A DNA stretch of 64,000 nucleotides from Phenylobacterium sp. CCH9-H3 (GCF_001557235.1 NZ_LSJI01000266.1:1-64000); one strand, 5' to 3'. Counted from the first letter of the stretch, positions 42,180-51,034 are shown. A program made the numbers and translations. Notes: generated from the letters alone by a model not told the origin.

Positions 42180-42700
42180 CGATCAAGCTCCTGCGCCGCC
42201 TGGCGGCGGACCGGTCGGGCGCCTCGGCCATCGAGTTCGCCCTGCTGTTTCCCATCCTCTTCGTGCTGCACATCGGCGCCGCAGAGGCGCTGCAGGCCTA
42301 TATCGCCCAGCGGAACGTGGCTCACATCGCCTCGGCCATCGCCGACGTCACGGCGCGCAGCCGGACGGTCACCGAGGCGGAACTGAACGACATCCTGCTC
42401 GCCAGCACCTCGATGATGCATCCGTTCCCCAACATCCGCCTGCAGCGACGGGTGTCGAGCATGAGCTCCGACAACGGCGGCGCGGTCAGCCGGGACTGGA
42501 CCTCCAGCAAGGACTTTACCGATTCCAGCTCACCGAGCGTCCCGTCCGGATATCTGCAGCCCAACGAGAGCGTCATCGTCACCGACGTGATCTACGACTA
42601 CCAGCCGACGTTCGGCCTGTTCCTGCCGGATACGATCCGCTTCACGCGCCACGCCTATGTGCGGCCGCGCCTGTCCAGCAAGGTCGAGAAGGTGAGCTGA
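42176..42700 (+). CDS. Second TadE-like pseudopilin-family protein
   Basis: The 174-residue protein has the TadE signature LAADRSGASAIEFALLFPILF near the N-terminus and a transmembrane helix at about residues 17-38. The periplasmic part contains NVAHIASAIADVTARSRTV and a Ser-rich loop. The ATG overlaps the stop of the first TadE gene (ATGA), so they are translated together. tRNA-Ser follows 52 bases downstream. Confidence 0.83.
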   Translation: MTIKLLRRLAADRSGASAIEFALLFPILFVLHIGAAEALQAYIAQRNVAHIASAIADVTARSRTVTEAELNDILLASTSMMHPFPNIRLQRRVSSMSSDNGGAVSRDWTSSKDFTDSSSPSVPSGYLQPNESVIVTDVIYDYQPTFGLFLPDTIRFTRHAYVRPRLSSKVEKVS

Positions 42701-42752
42701 CCTTCGAGAGCCGGTAGAGCCCGCGCCGATCCCCTGCTAGAAGCCGCCTCCC

Positions 42753-42842
42753 GGACAGGTGGCCGAGTGGTTTAAGGCAGCGGTCTTGAAAACCGCCGTA
42801 GGTGAGAGCCTACCGTGGGTTCGAATCCCACCCTGTCCGCCA
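42753..42842 (+). tRNA. tRNA-Ser (TGA)
   Basis: A class II tRNA of 90 bases with a long variable arm (GTAGGTGAGAGCCTAC). The acceptor stem is GGACAGG with CCTGTCC, the anticodon stem-loop is GCGGT-CTTGAAA-ACCGC with anticodon TGA, and the T arm is GTGGG-TTCGAAT-CCCAC. The discriminator is G, as required for Ser, and CCA is encoded (42840-42842). Confidence 0.95.
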
Positions 42843-42915
42843 CGCCCCGCGGCAATCTCCGGTTAACCCTGTCGCAAGCTTCCGGGCCGACGATTCCGGT
42901 GAGTCGGAGGCGGAC

Positions 42916-43920
42916 ATGACGAAATCCACGAACTGCGGACGGTCGATCCGGATCGCGCTGATCCTGTTGGCCGGCGCGTCGGTGACCGCCTGCGTGACGC
43001 CGCGCTATCCCAGCCGCGCCGATGGCGTGGGCAAGGCGCCGCCGACGGGGCAGGGCGAGTACAAGGTCGGCAAGCCCTACCAGGTGAACGGCGTCTGGTA
43101 CGTGCCGCGGGAACAGCCGGACTACGACCAGCGGGGCGTCGCGTCCTGGTACGGGCCCCAGTTCCACATGAAGGCCACCGCCAACGGCGAGACGTTCGAC
43201 ATGAACAACATCTCGGCGGCCCACACGACCCTGCCGCTGCCGTCCATGGTGGAGGTCACCAACCTCGACAATGGCCGCAAGCTGGTGGTGCGCGTCAACG
43301 ACCGCGGGCCGTTCGCGAACAACCGGATCATCGACCTGTCCCGCGAGGCTGCGCGCCAGCTCGGCTACGATCGCGCGGGCCTCGCCAATGTGCGCGTCCG
43401 CTACCTTGGCCCGGCGCCCCTCCTGGGGCCTGGCGCGGGCCTGCGGTACGCCCAGGCCAAGCCGCTGCCCACCCGGGTCGCGACCGCTGCGGCGCCGATG
43501 GCGGCGGCGGCGACGTCGGACGACGTGATGGAGATGGCGGCTGGCTCTTCCTCGCCGCGAGCCATGTCCGCCCTGTCGGGGCCGGCCGACGACGTCGCCG
43601 TCTCGTCCCTGCCGCCGGTCACTGGCTCGGCCATCTCGGATACGCCGATCGCGGGCCCGACCCTGATGGCCTCGGCGCCCTCCGCCGGCACGGGCCTGAG
43701 GATCCAGGCGGGCGCATTCTCCAGCCAGGCGAACGCCCAGCGCGCGGTGGCTCAGCTTTCGTCTGCCGGGATGGCCTCGATCGAGCCGCTCCAGCGCGAA
43801 GGCATGACGCTGTACCGGGTGGTGCTGCCGGCGCCGGCCGACGAGGCCGCGGCCTATGCATTGCGGGACCGGGTGGCGGAGATCGGCTTCAGCGACGCCC
43901 GCGTGGTCAGCGCCTTCTAG
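42916..43920 (+). CDS. rlpA: Septal-ring lytic transglycosylase RlpA
   Basis: The 334-residue lipoprotein (lipobox VTAC, Cys26) is probably in the outer membrane. The double-psi beta-barrel domain at about residues 72-162 contains GVASWYGPQFHMKATANGE, DMNNISAAHTTLPLPS and RVNDRGPFANNRIIDLS. A long Ala/Pro/Ser linker follows, then a SPOR domain at about residues 257-334 (RIQAGAFSSQANAQRAVAQL). RlpA cleaves denuded glycan strands at the septum; SPOR binds them. The ATG at 42916 is preceded by CGGAGGCGGAC. Confidence 0.92.
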   Translation: MTKSTNCGRSIRIALILLAGASVTACVTPRYPSRADGVGKAPPTGQGEYKVGKPYQVNGVWYVPREQPDYDQRGVASWYGPQFHMKATANGETFDMNNISAAHTTLPLPSMVEVTNLDNGRKLVVRVNDRGPFANNRIIDLSREAARQLGYDRAGLANVRVRYLGPAPLLGPGAGLRYAQAKPLPTRVATAAAPMAAAATSDDVMEMAAGSSSPRAMSALSGPADDVAVSSLPPVTGSAISDTPIAGPTLMASAPSAGTGLRIQAGAFSSQANAQRAVAQLSSAGMASIEPLQREGMTLYRVVLPAPADEAAAYALRDRVAEIGFSDARVVSAF

Positions 43921-43951
43921 ACAAAGCGCTCGAACGCGCCAATTTGGCCGC

Positions 43952-44587
43952 GTGACACGCGGTCGGTTCATCAGCTTCGAGGGCGGCGAGGGCGCCGGCA
44001 AGTCCACCCAGGTGCAGCGCCTCGCCGCGCGGCTTAGGCATGGCGGCCGGGAGGTCGTGACCACCCGAGAGCCGGGCGGTTCGCCCGGCGCCGAGAGCAT
44101 CCGCGACATCGTGCTCCGCGGCGAGGCCGACCGCTGGAGCCCGACGACCGAGACCCTTCTGATGTATGCCGCCCGCCGCGACCATATCGAGCGGGTGATC
44201 CGGCCGGCGCTGGCCCGGGACGCCTGGGTGATCTGCGACCGGTTCGCCGATTCCACGCGCGCCTACCAGGGCGCGGCTGGTGGCGTGGACCCGCGGTTCA
44301 TCACGGCGCTGGAGACCTTCATCCTGGAGGACACGCGGCCCGACCTGACCCTGGTGTTCGACCTGCCCGCCGAGGTCGGGCTGGAGCGCGCCCATGCCCG
44401 GGCCGGGGCCGAGATGCGGTTCGAGTCCAAGGGCATGGCCTTTCACCAGCGCCTGCGTGACGGCTTCCGCGCCATCGCCGCGTCCGAGCCCGAACGGTGC
44501 GCCCTGATCGACGCTACGGGCTCGATCGAGGAGGTCGAGGCCGCGGTCTGGGCCGCGGTCGAGGCCAGGCTGGCGGTCCATGGCTGA
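43952..44587 (+). CDS. tmk: Thymidylate kinase
   Basis: It phosphorylates dTMP to dTDP. The 211-residue product has Walker A EGGEGAGKST at about residues 10-19, REPGGSPGAESIRDIVL, the DRFADSTRAYQGAAGG DR-motif block and LDLPAEVGLERAHARAG-like LID (VFDLPAEVGLERAHARAG). The start is a GTG at 43952; no good Shine-Dalgarno is visible. It overlaps holB by 8 bases, a common tmk-holB arrangement. Confidence 0.95.
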   Translation: MTRGRFISFEGGEGAGKSTQVQRLAARLRHGGREVVTTREPGGSPGAESIRDIVLRGEADRWSPTTETLLMYAARRDHIERVIRPALARDAWVICDRFADSTRAYQGAAGGVDPRFITALETFILEDTRPDLTLVFDLPAEVGLERAHARAGAEMRFESKGMAFHQRLRDGFRAIAASEPERCALIDATGSIEEVEAAVWAAVEARLAVHG

Positions 44588-45581
44588 CCTCGAGGTTCCG
44601 CATCCGCGCGACATTCACCAGCTGCAGGGCCAGGAGGCCGCCGAAGCCGCCTTCGAGGCGGCCCGCGCGCGCGCGCGTCTTCACCATGCCTGGCTGCTGA
44701 CCGGCCCGGAGGGCGTCGGCAAGGCGACCTTCGCCTACCGCGCCGCCCGCCGCCTGCTGGGCGCTCCGGCCTATCCCGCCAACGGCCTGCTGGGCGCGGA
44801 CCCCGAGCATCCCGTGGCCCGTCAGGTGAGCGCCCGCAGCCATCCCGACCTCCTGGTGCTGGAGCGCGAGGGGCCCGATGGCAAGGCGCGCAAGGTCATC
44901 CCGGTCGACGACGCGCGGCGGCTGGCCGAGTTCTTCTCGAAGTCCCCGGCCAGCGCGCCGCATCGGGTGGCCATCGTCGATGCAGCCGACGATCTGAACG
45001 TCAACGCCGCCAACGCCATCCTGAAGACACTGGAGGAGCCGCCGCCCAGGGGTGTGCTCCTGATGGTCTCGCATTCGCCGGGCCGCCTCCTGCCGACCAT
45101 ACGCTCCCGCTGCCGCCGGCTGGCGTTCCACGCCCTGGGCATCGAGGCGACAGCCGATTTCGTCAGCGCGCGCGCCGACGTGAACCCTGAGGAGGCGCTT
45201 CGCCTGGCGCACATGGCCGATGGGGCGCCGGGCCATGCGCTGTCCCTGGCCGCCGCCGGCGCCCTGGCCATGGACGACGCGGCCCGCGACCTACTGGCGG
45301 AGCTGCCACGCATCGACGAGACGCGCGCCCTGTCCCTCTCGGAGAAGTTCCGGGGCGGAGAGGGTTCGGCCCAGTTCGCCCTGCTGTTCGAACGCCTGGC
45401 CGACCGCGTCCACAAGCTGACCACCGACCGGGCTTCCCAGGGGATCGGGCGGCTTGATCGCTGGGCCCAGGCGTGGGAGACGCTCCAGCGCCTGCCGCGC
45501 GAGGTCGAGGCCCTGAACCTCGACCGCGCCGACGCCCTGTTCACCGCGCTGACGGAGCTCCGCCAGGCCGCCCAGGCCTGA
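44580..45581 (+). CDS. holB: DNA polymerase III delta-prime subunit HolB
   Basis: The 333-residue AAA+ clamp-loader subunit has LLTGPEGVGKATFAYRAARRLL near residue 40, VDDARRLAEFFSKSPA, IVDAADDLNVNAANAILKTL and EEPPPRGVLLMVSHSP, with SRCRRLAFHAL at sensor 1/2 level. The zinc-binding Cys module of many clamp loaders is not visible. It loads the beta clamp with tau and delta. It is followed after 8 bases by a TatD-family gene, an order seen in many bacteria. Confidence 0.93.
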   Translation: MADLEVPHPRDIHQLQGQEAAEAAFEAARARARLHHAWLLTGPEGVGKATFAYRAARRLLGAPAYPANGLLGADPEHPVARQVSARSHPDLLVLEREGPDGKARKVIPVDDARRLAEFFSKSPASAPHRVAIVDAADDLNVNAANAILKTLEEPPPRGVLLMVSHSPGRLLPTIRSRCRRLAFHALGIEATADFVSARADVNPEEALRLAHMADGAPGHALSLAAAGALAMDDAARDLLAELPRIDETRALSLSEKFRGGEGSAQFALLFERLADRVHKLTTDRASQGIGRLDRWAQAWETLQRLPREVEALNLDRADALFTALTELRQAAQA

Positions 45582-45589
45582 AGCCGCCC

Positions 45590-46366
45590 ATGCTGATCGA
45601 CAGCCACGTCAACCTACACGCCCCGCAATTCGACGAGGATCGGGACGCCGTCATCGACCGCGCCCGCGCCGCCGGGGTGCGGCTGATGGTCAACATATGC
45701 GACCGCGTGTCGAATTTCCCGGCCGTCCGCGCCCTGGCCGATCAGCCGGACATCTGGTGCACGGTGGGCACCCACCCGCACGAGGCCAAGGAAGACCCCG
45801 AGCTCGCGACGGCCCGCCTCGTCGAGCTCGCGGCGGACCCGCGGGTGGTCGGGATCGGCGAGTGCGGGCTCGACTTCCACTACGACCTCAGCCCCCGCGA
45901 CATCCAGGCCAAGGTGTTCCGCGCGCATGTGGCGGCGGCGCGCCAGACGGGGTTGCCGCTGGTGGTGCACACCCGCGAGGCCGACCAGGTGATGGGGGAG
46001 ATCCTGGAGGAGGAATACGCCGCCGGCCCCTTCCGCCTCCTCATGCACTGCTACACCTCGGGCGCGGAGCTGGCGCGCCGCGCCGCGGCCCTGGGCGCCT
46101 GGTTCTCGGTCTCGGGCATCGCGACCTTCAAGGCCGCCGAGGACGTCCGCGCTGTGATCCGGGACATGCCCGCCCAACGGATCATCGTCGAGACGGATTG
46201 CCCCTACCTGGCGCCGGTCCCGCACCGGGGGCGCCGCAACGAGCCGGCCTATATCCCGCACGTGCTGGCCAAGCTGGCGGAGGTGCGGGGCTGGAGCCTT
46301 GACGAGGCCGAGCAGCGGACGACGGACGCCTTCTTCGACCTGTTCGACCGGATCCCGCGACCATGA
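45590..46366 (+). CDS. TatD-family metal-dependent hydrolase
   Basis: The 258-residue TIM-barrel hydrolase is probably a 3'-5' exonuclease or DNase. Motifs are LIDSHVNLHAPQF at the N-terminus, TVGTHPHEAKED, GIGECGLDFHYDLSP, VVHTREADQV, LMHCYTSGAELARRA and IVETDCPYLAPVPHRGRRNEPAYI. At the first metal site the usual HxH is HVN, so the second His is Asn; other ligands are kept. It overlaps the next gene by 4 bases. Confidence 0.9.
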   Translation: MLIDSHVNLHAPQFDEDRDAVIDRARAAGVRLMVNICDRVSNFPAVRALADQPDIWCTVGTHPHEAKEDPELATARLVELAADPRVVGIGECGLDFHYDLSPRDIQAKVFRAHVAAARQTGLPLVVHTREADQVMGEILEEEYAAGPFRLLMHCYTSGAELARRAAALGAWFSVSGIATFKAAEDVRAVIRDMPAQRIIVETDCPYLAPVPHRGRRNEPAYIPHVLAKLAEVRGWSLDEAEQRTTDAFFDLFDRIPRP

Positions 46367-47181
46367 GCGGGACGCTGGAGATCACGATCCTGGGCTGCGG
46401 CTCGTCGGGCGGCGTGCCGCGGGCGGATGGCGACTGGGGGATCTGCGACCCGGCGGAGCCGAAGAACTTTCGCACGCGGTGCTCCATGCTCGTCCGGCGG
46501 CGGGGCGAGGGCGAGCAGACGACACTCTTCGTGGACACCTCGCCGGAGTTCCGCATCCAGAGCGCCCGCGCCAGCGTGAAGCGCTGCGACGCAGTGCTGC
46601 TGACCCACGACCATGCCGACCAGGTGCATGGCCTCGACGATATCCGCGCCTTCTACCTGCGCCAGCAGGCGCGAATCCCCTGCTGGATGGACGCGGCCAC
46701 CGAGGCCACCATGATGCGGCGGTTCGGCTACATCTTCGAGGGCGAGGGCGGCTATCCCGCGATTTGCGACCGCCGCCTGATCCCGTCCCACGGCGTGCCC
46801 TGGGAGGTCGACGGGCCGTCGGGCGCCATCCCGGTCGTCACCTTCGACCAGGACCATGGCGGTGTGAGGTCTGTCGGCTATCGCTTTGGCGATATTGCCT
46901 ATTCCAGCGATGTGGTCGGGTTGGACGAGACCGCGTTCGAGGCCCTGGCCGGCCTGGATGTCTGGGTCGTCGACGCCCTGCGCCGCCGGCCCCACCCCAC
47001 CCATGCGCACCTGGACCTGGCGCTGGAGTGGATCGCGCGGGTCAAGCCAAGGCGCGCGATCCTGACCAACATGCACATCGATATGGATTTCCAGCGGCTG
47101 CGCGCGGAGCTGCCCGATGGCGTCGAGCCGGCCTACGACGGCATGGTCTTCGAACACGAATTGAAGGCTATATCGATTTGA
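46363..47181 (+). CDS. MBL-fold hydrolase (PhnP-like phosphodiesterase family)
   Basis: The 272-residue metallo-beta-lactamase fold protein begins ITILGCGSSGGVPRADGDWG, a hallmark of the PhnP-like group, and has LLTHDHADQVHGLDDIR. The HxHxDH motif is HDHADQ, a variant usual in this alphaproteobacterial subgroup. TFDQDHGGVRSVGYRFGDIAYSS and AILTNMHIDMDF supply later metal ligands. It probably hydrolyses a cyclic phosphodiester; the substrate is unknown. Overlaps with tatD on the left and the formyltransferase on the right indicate one operon. Confidence 0.88.
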   Translation: MSGTLEITILGCGSSGGVPRADGDWGICDPAEPKNFRTRCSMLVRRRGEGEQTTLFVDTSPEFRIQSARASVKRCDAVLLTHDHADQVHGLDDIRAFYLRQQARIPCWMDAATEATMMRRFGYIFEGEGGYPAICDRRLIPSHGVPWEVDGPSGAIPVVTFDQDHGGVRSVGYRFGDIAYSSDVVGLDETAFEALAGLDVWVVDALRRRPHPTHAHLDLALEWIARVKPRRAILTNMHIDMDFQRLRAELPDGVEPAYDGMVFEHELKAISI

Positions 47182-47786
47182 ATTCCCCGCTGAAACTTGG
47201 ATTTCTGGCGTCGGGGAACGGATCCAGCGCCGAAGCGGTCGTCGACGCCATCGCAGCTGGCGAACTGGCCGCCGAACCCCGCCTGCTGGTCAGCAACAAG
47301 AAGGGCGCGCCGGCCCTCGAGTGGGCGCAGGCGCGCGGGGTGCCGGTGCTGGCAATCCCGACTCTGGCGGATCCCGACGCCGCCGATGCGGCGCTCGCCC
47401 AGGCGATGACGGCCCGTGGGGTCGAGCTGATCGTGATGTCGGGATACCTGCGCCGCCTGGGCCCGAAGACGCTGGCACGGTACGCGGGCCGGATCCTCAA
47501 TATCCACCCCGGACCGCTGCCCCGTTTCGGGGGCGAAGGCATGTACGGCGCGCGGGTGCACGCGGCGGTGATCGCGTCGGGTGTGCCGCAGAGCGCCATT
47601 GTGATCCACGCCGTGGACGAGGTGTATGACCACGGGCCGGAACTTGCCCGCCGGTCCGTGCCCATCGTGACCGGCGACACGCCGGACAGCCTGGAGGCGC
47701 GCGTGAAGGCGCTGGAACCCCGGTTCTTCGTGGAGACGCTGCAGGAGATCGCCGCGGGGCGGCTGGAGCTTCCCCATGCCGGTTGA
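47178..47786 (+). CDS. PurN-like formyltransferase family protein
   Basis: The 202-residue product has LGFLASGNGSSAEAVVDAI at the N-terminus, VSNKKGAPALEWAQARGVPV, the catalytic block RILNIHPGPLPRFGGEGMYG (Asn and His), and IHAVDEVYDHGP with the catalytic Asp. This is the GAR transformylase fold. The position inside a DNA metabolism operon, rather than with purM, and the GNGSS in place of GxGSN leave the substrate uncertain. The start is a TTG at 47178 forming a TTGA overlap with the upstream stop, with GAAGG 10 bases before it. Confidence 0.83.
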   Translation: MNSPLKLGFLASGNGSSAEAVVDAIAAGELAAEPRLLVSNKKGAPALEWAQARGVPVLAIPTLADPDAADAALAQAMTARGVELIVMSGYLRRLGPKTLARYAGRILNIHPGPLPRFGGEGMYGARVHAAVIASGVPQSAIVIHAVDEVYDHGPELARRSVPIVTGDTPDSLEARVKALEPRFFVETLQEIAAGRLELPHAG

Positions 47787-48159
47787 ACGCCGCGCCGTCC
47801 TTGCAGGCGCCGCCGCCCTGGCGGCCACGGGCTCTGGCGCCAACGCGGGAGGCGGCGAGATGTACGGTTTGATCGGCAAGATGCTGGCCCAGCCGGGGCG
47901 GCGGGCCGAATTGATCCGGCACATGGTGGGCGGCGTCGACGCCATGCCGGGCTGCCTCAGCTATGTGGTGGCGCTGGATCCGACGAACCCCGACGCCATC
48001 TGGATCACGGAAGTCTGGGACAGCCAGGCCAGTCACCAGGCCTCCCTGAAGCTACCCGCGGTGCAGGCCATGATCGCCTTGGCGCGCCCCCTGATCGCCG
48101 GCTTCGGCGAGCGCTTCGAGACCCAGCCCGTCGGCGGCTTCGGGCTAAGCAAGCCCTAG
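47776..48159 (+). CDS. Exported antibiotic-biosynthesis-monooxygenase (ABM) domain protein
   Basis: The 127-residue product has a twin-arginine-like signal (VERRAVLAGAAALAATG) at residues 1-24, then a ferredoxin-like ABM domain (YGLIGKMLAQPGRRAELIRH, MPGCLSYVVALDPTNPDAIW, VWDSQASHQASLKL). ABM domains include quinone-forming monooxygenases and haem-degrading enzymes; many have no known function. It overlaps the formyltransferase gene by 11 bases. The first copy of the recurrent 20-base motif begins at its stop codon. Confidence 0.78.
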   Translation: MPVERRAVLAGAAALAATGSGANAGGGEMYGLIGKMLAQPGRRAELIRHMVGGVDAMPGCLSYVVALDPTNPDAIWITEVWDSQASHQASLKLPAVQAMIALARPLIAGFGERFETQPVGGFGLSKP

Positions 48160-48177
48160 TTACTTGCAATACGATAC
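48158..48177 (+). promoter_or_regulatory. Recurrent motif copy A
   Basis: AGTTACTTGCAATACGATAC, two mismatches to copy D. It ends 44 bases before the GTG of the first acyl-CoA synthetase gene. It is one of seven copies confined to the accessory region at the right of the window; binding protein unknown, fused HxlR regulators suspected. Confidence 0.6.
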
Positions 48178-48221
48178 TCACTATGCGAGCTCTGGCCCGG
48201 TCGAGAGGCAGGAGGTGAGCC

Positions 48222-49910
48222 GTGCGTCCCAGTCCGCCGGAGCGGGTTGCCGAGTACCGCCGCAGGGGTTGGTGGCGCGGCCAGACGGTCGATGACCTGT
48301 TTCGTGTGGCGGTCGCCGCTCGGCCGGATGACGAGGCCCTGGCCGACGCGCCCAATCGCGAGGCCCTAGTCGGCTCGGCGCCGCAGCGGCTGACCTGGAC
48401 CGAGGCGGACGCCCGCGTCGACGCCCTGGCCCACGCCTTCGCCGCTCTCGGCGTCCGCCGCGGCGACGTGGTGGCCATGCAGCTTCCGAACCTGGTGGAA
48501 GGCGTCCTGGCGTTCCTGGCCTGCGCCCGGATGGGCGCGATCCTGAGCCCGGTGGCGGTGGCCTACCGCGCCCATGAGCTGCGCCAGATCCTGCCGGTCG
48601 TGCAACCGCGCCTCTACCTCACCCTCGGCGCGTTCCACGGCTGCGACCACGCGGCCATGCTGGTCGAGCTGAAGCGGGAAGGGGTGACGGACGCCGAGGT
48701 GGTGAGCCTGGACGCCGAAGCGCCCGCGGGCGGCCATGTGCTGGCCGAGCGCCTCGCGGCCGCGCCGCCGACGCCCTACGCTACGCCGGCCGATCTCGAC
48801 GCCGCCGAGGCGCTGACCATCTGCTGGACGTCGGGCACGGAGGCCATGCCCAAGGGCGTGCCGCGCCACCACGACCACTGGGTGGTCAACGGCGAGGCGC
48901 TGGTGGAAGCCGCAGGCCTGCATCCGGGCGACACGGTGCTGAACCCGTTCCCGCTGATCAACATCGCCGCGATCGGCGGCATGGTGATGACCTGGCTCGT
49001 TTGCCAGGGCCGCCTCGTCCAGCACCATCCCTTCGACCTGGGCGTCTTCCTGCGCCAGATGCAGGCGGAGAAAGTGGCTTACACCGTGGCGCCGCCGGCG
49101 GTCCTCAACATGCTGCTCCAGAACGAGGCGCTGCTGGCCGAGGCTGACCTCTCCAACCTGCGTTGCCTGGGCTCGGGGTCCGCCCCCCTGGCGCCATGGA
49201 TGGTGAAGGGTTGGCAGGAGCGGCACGGCGTGACGGTGATGAACGTGTTCGGCTCCAACGAAGGCGCCTCGCTGTTCTCGACGGGCGAGGCCATCCCGGA
49301 TCCGGAGCAGCGGGCGCGATTCTTTCCCCGGTTCGGGGCGGACGGCGTGGACTGGCCCGCCGCCTTCCCGGCCAAGATCCGAACCCGGCTCGTCGATCTC
49401 GCGACGGGCGCGGACATCACCGAACCCGGCCGGGAAGGGGAGCTGCGGATCGCCGGCGCCATGACTTTCGACGGCTATTTCCAGGCGCCGGACCTGACCC
49501 GTTCGGCCTTCGACGAACAGGGCTTCTTCCGGACCGGCGACCTGTTCGAGATCGCGCCGGAAGCGGGCGGCCGCTGCTACCGCTTCGTCGGTCGCTGCAA
49601 GGAGATCATCATCCGCGGCGGCCAGAACATCTCGCCCGCCGAGCTGGATGTCCTGATCGAGAGCCACCCCAAGGTGCGGGAAGGCGCCTGCGCCGCCTAT
49701 CCCGACGAGCGGCTGGGCGAGCGCGTCTGCGCCGTGGTGGCGGTGAAGCCGGGCGAGAGCCTGACCCTCGACGAGCTGAACGACCATCTTCGCGCCCACG
49801 AGATCGCGACCTACAAGCTGCCGGAGAAGCTGCGCATCGTCGAAGCCCTGCCGCGCAACCCGCTGAACAAGGTCCTGCGCCGGGAGCTGGCGCCGGTCGC
49901 GGCCACCTGA
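48222..49910 (+). CDS. Acyl-CoA synthetase (AMP-forming), medium/long-chain type
   Basis: The 562-residue adenylate-forming enzyme has the ATP/AMP motifs CWTSGTEAMPKGVPRHH (about residue 204), VMNVFGSNEG, GFFRTGDLFEIAPEAGG and GRCKEIIIRGGQNISPAELD, and the acetylation-site Lys region LPRNPLNKVLRREL. It activates a carboxylic acid to its CoA thioester at the start of the catabolic island; the chain type cannot be told. The GTG at 48222 has AGGAGG 6 bases upstream. It lies directly downstream of motif copy A. Confidence 0.9.
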   Translation: MRPSPPERVAEYRRRGWWRGQTVDDLFRVAVAARPDDEALADAPNREALVGSAPQRLTWTEADARVDALAHAFAALGVRRGDVVAMQLPNLVEGVLAFLACARMGAILSPVAVAYRAHELRQILPVVQPRLYLTLGAFHGCDHAAMLVELKREGVTDAEVVSLDAEAPAGGHVLAERLAAAPPTPYATPADLDAAEALTICWTSGTEAMPKGVPRHHDHWVVNGEALVEAAGLHPGDTVLNPFPLINIAAIGGMVMTWLVCQGRLVQHHPFDLGVFLRQMQAEKVAYTVAPPAVLNMLLQNEALLAEADLSNLRCLGSGSAPLAPWMVKGWQERHGVTVMNVFGSNEGASLFSTGEAIPDPEQRARFFPRFGADGVDWPAAFPAKIRTRLVDLATGADITEPGREGELRIAGAMTFDGYFQAPDLTRSAFDEQGFFRTGDLFEIAPEAGGRCYRFVGRCKEIIIRGGQNISPAELDVLIESHPKVREGACAAYPDERLGERVCAVVAVKPGESLTLDELNDHLRAHEIATYKLPEKLRIVEALPRNPLNKVLRRELAPVAAT

Positions 49911-49953
49911 CCTTCCGGGAGCACCCTGCCGGATCAAGGACTTGCCGGCCGAA

Positions 49954-49973
49954 AGCGACTTGCATAGTCGCAC
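49954..49973 (+). promoter_or_regulatory. Recurrent motif copy B, upstream of the first fused HxlR gene
   Basis: AGCGACTTGCATAGTCGCAC. It ends 29 bases before the regulator ATG. Unlike the others it contains a perfect inverted repeat GCGACT-TGCAT-AGTCGC (49955-49971), which would suit autoregulation. Confidence 0.55.
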
Positions 49974-50002
49974 CCGTTCCGCGACCTTTGTGAACGACGG
50001 TT

Positions 50003-50968
50003 ATGAAAGCGCGCAACGGAACGATGGGCCCGCCCAAATTCATTCGCACCTGCTCGATCTGGCGGGCGCTCGAGGTCGTGGGCGACACCTCGATCCTGCT
50101 GATCCTCGAGGCGAGCTGGATCGGCGCCCGCCGCTTCGACGAGTTCCGCACGCGAACGGGCCTGCTCCAGACCCTGCTCAGCGATCGGCTCAAGCGTCTG
50201 GTGGCCGCGAACGTCCTGGAAAAGGTGCTCTATAGCGAGGCTCCGCCCCGCTACGAGTACCGGATGACCGAGAAGGGCCGCGACCTCTACTGGCCGGCCC
50301 TGATGATGCTGCGCTGGGAGCGGCGTTGGACGCCCACGGCGGGGCGCCTGCAGCTGCGCCTGCGTCACAAGACGTGCGGCCATGTGTTCGAGCCGACGCC
50401 CACATGCCTGAAGTGCGGCGACGAGATCAGCGCCCGCGACGTCGACTGGGCGGAAGGCCCCGGGGTCGGCTGGATGGCCGCGCGCTACAGCCGCCGCCGG
50501 CAGCAGCGGCACGCCGCGACCGGCGCCCAGGGGTTGATGGTGGATGTGGCCCAGATCACCGGCGACCGCTGGGCCAGCCTGGTCCTGCGGTCCATCTTCA
50601 CCGGCCTCCGGCGCTTCGACGAGATCCACCGCGATACGGCCATGGCCACGAACATCCTTTCCGAACGCCTCTCGTGGCTGGCGGCGCAGGGCGTGATCCG
50701 ACCCCATGACCTCGGCGGGCGGCGCTTCGAATATCGGCTGACCGAAAAGGGCGTCGACTACTATCCCGTCCTGCTGATGCTGTTGCGCTGGGGCGACAAG
50801 TACTACGTCTCGCCCGAGGGGCCGCCGCTGCTGCTGCGGCACAAGTCGGACGGCCACGACCTGGAGCCGGCGGTGACCTGCTCCTGCTGCGGCCAGCCGG
50901 TGGAGCCGCATGCTGTGGCCTATGAGGTGATCGAGGCGGAGAGCCCGAAGGCGCTCGAACCCGCCTGA
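50003..50968 (+). CDS. Fused tandem HxlR-domain transcriptional regulator (1)
   Basis: The 321-residue protein has two HxlR winged-helix domains. The first is at about residues 15-110 (RALEVVGDTSILLILEASW, FDEFRTRTGLLQTLLSDRLKRL); the second at about 180-275 (VAQITGDRWASLVLRSIF, FDEIHRDTAMATNILSERL). Each is followed by a knuckle: KTCGHVFEPTPTCLKCGDEI after the first, and KSDGHDLEPAVTCSCCGQPV after the second, where the first Cys is Asp. Ordinary HxlR proteins are about 110-130 residues and dimerise, so this is a fused pseudo-dimer. It sits inside the regulon it may control, with motif B at its own promoter. Confidence 0.85.
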   Translation: MKARNGTMGPPKFIRTCSIWRALEVVGDTSILLILEASWIGARRFDEFRTRTGLLQTLLSDRLKRLVAANVLEKVLYSEAPPRYEYRMTEKGRDLYWPALMMLRWERRWTPTAGRLQLRLRHKTCGHVFEPTPTCLKCGDEISARDVDWAEGPGVGWMAARYSRRRQQRHAATGAQGLMVDVAQITGDRWASLVLRSIFTGLRRFDEIHRDTAMATNILSERLSWLAAQGVIRPHDLGGRRFEYRLTEKGVDYYPVLLMLLRWGDKYYVSPEGPPLLLRHKSDGHDLEPAVTCSCCGQPVEPHAVAYEVIEAESPKALEPA

Positions 50969-50977
50969 CGTCCGCGC

Positions 50978-50997
50978 TGTCACTTTCATAACGATAC
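50978..50997 (+). promoter_or_regulatory. Recurrent motif copy C
   Basis: TGTCACTTTCATAACGATAC. It ends 37 bases before the ATG of the DapB-like dehydrogenase gene. The core ACTTNCATAACGATAC is intact apart from one T. Confidence 0.55.
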
Positions 50998-51034
50998 TCG
51001 ATGCGCTATGCGTCGCGGGGGAGGACGCGCGCGC

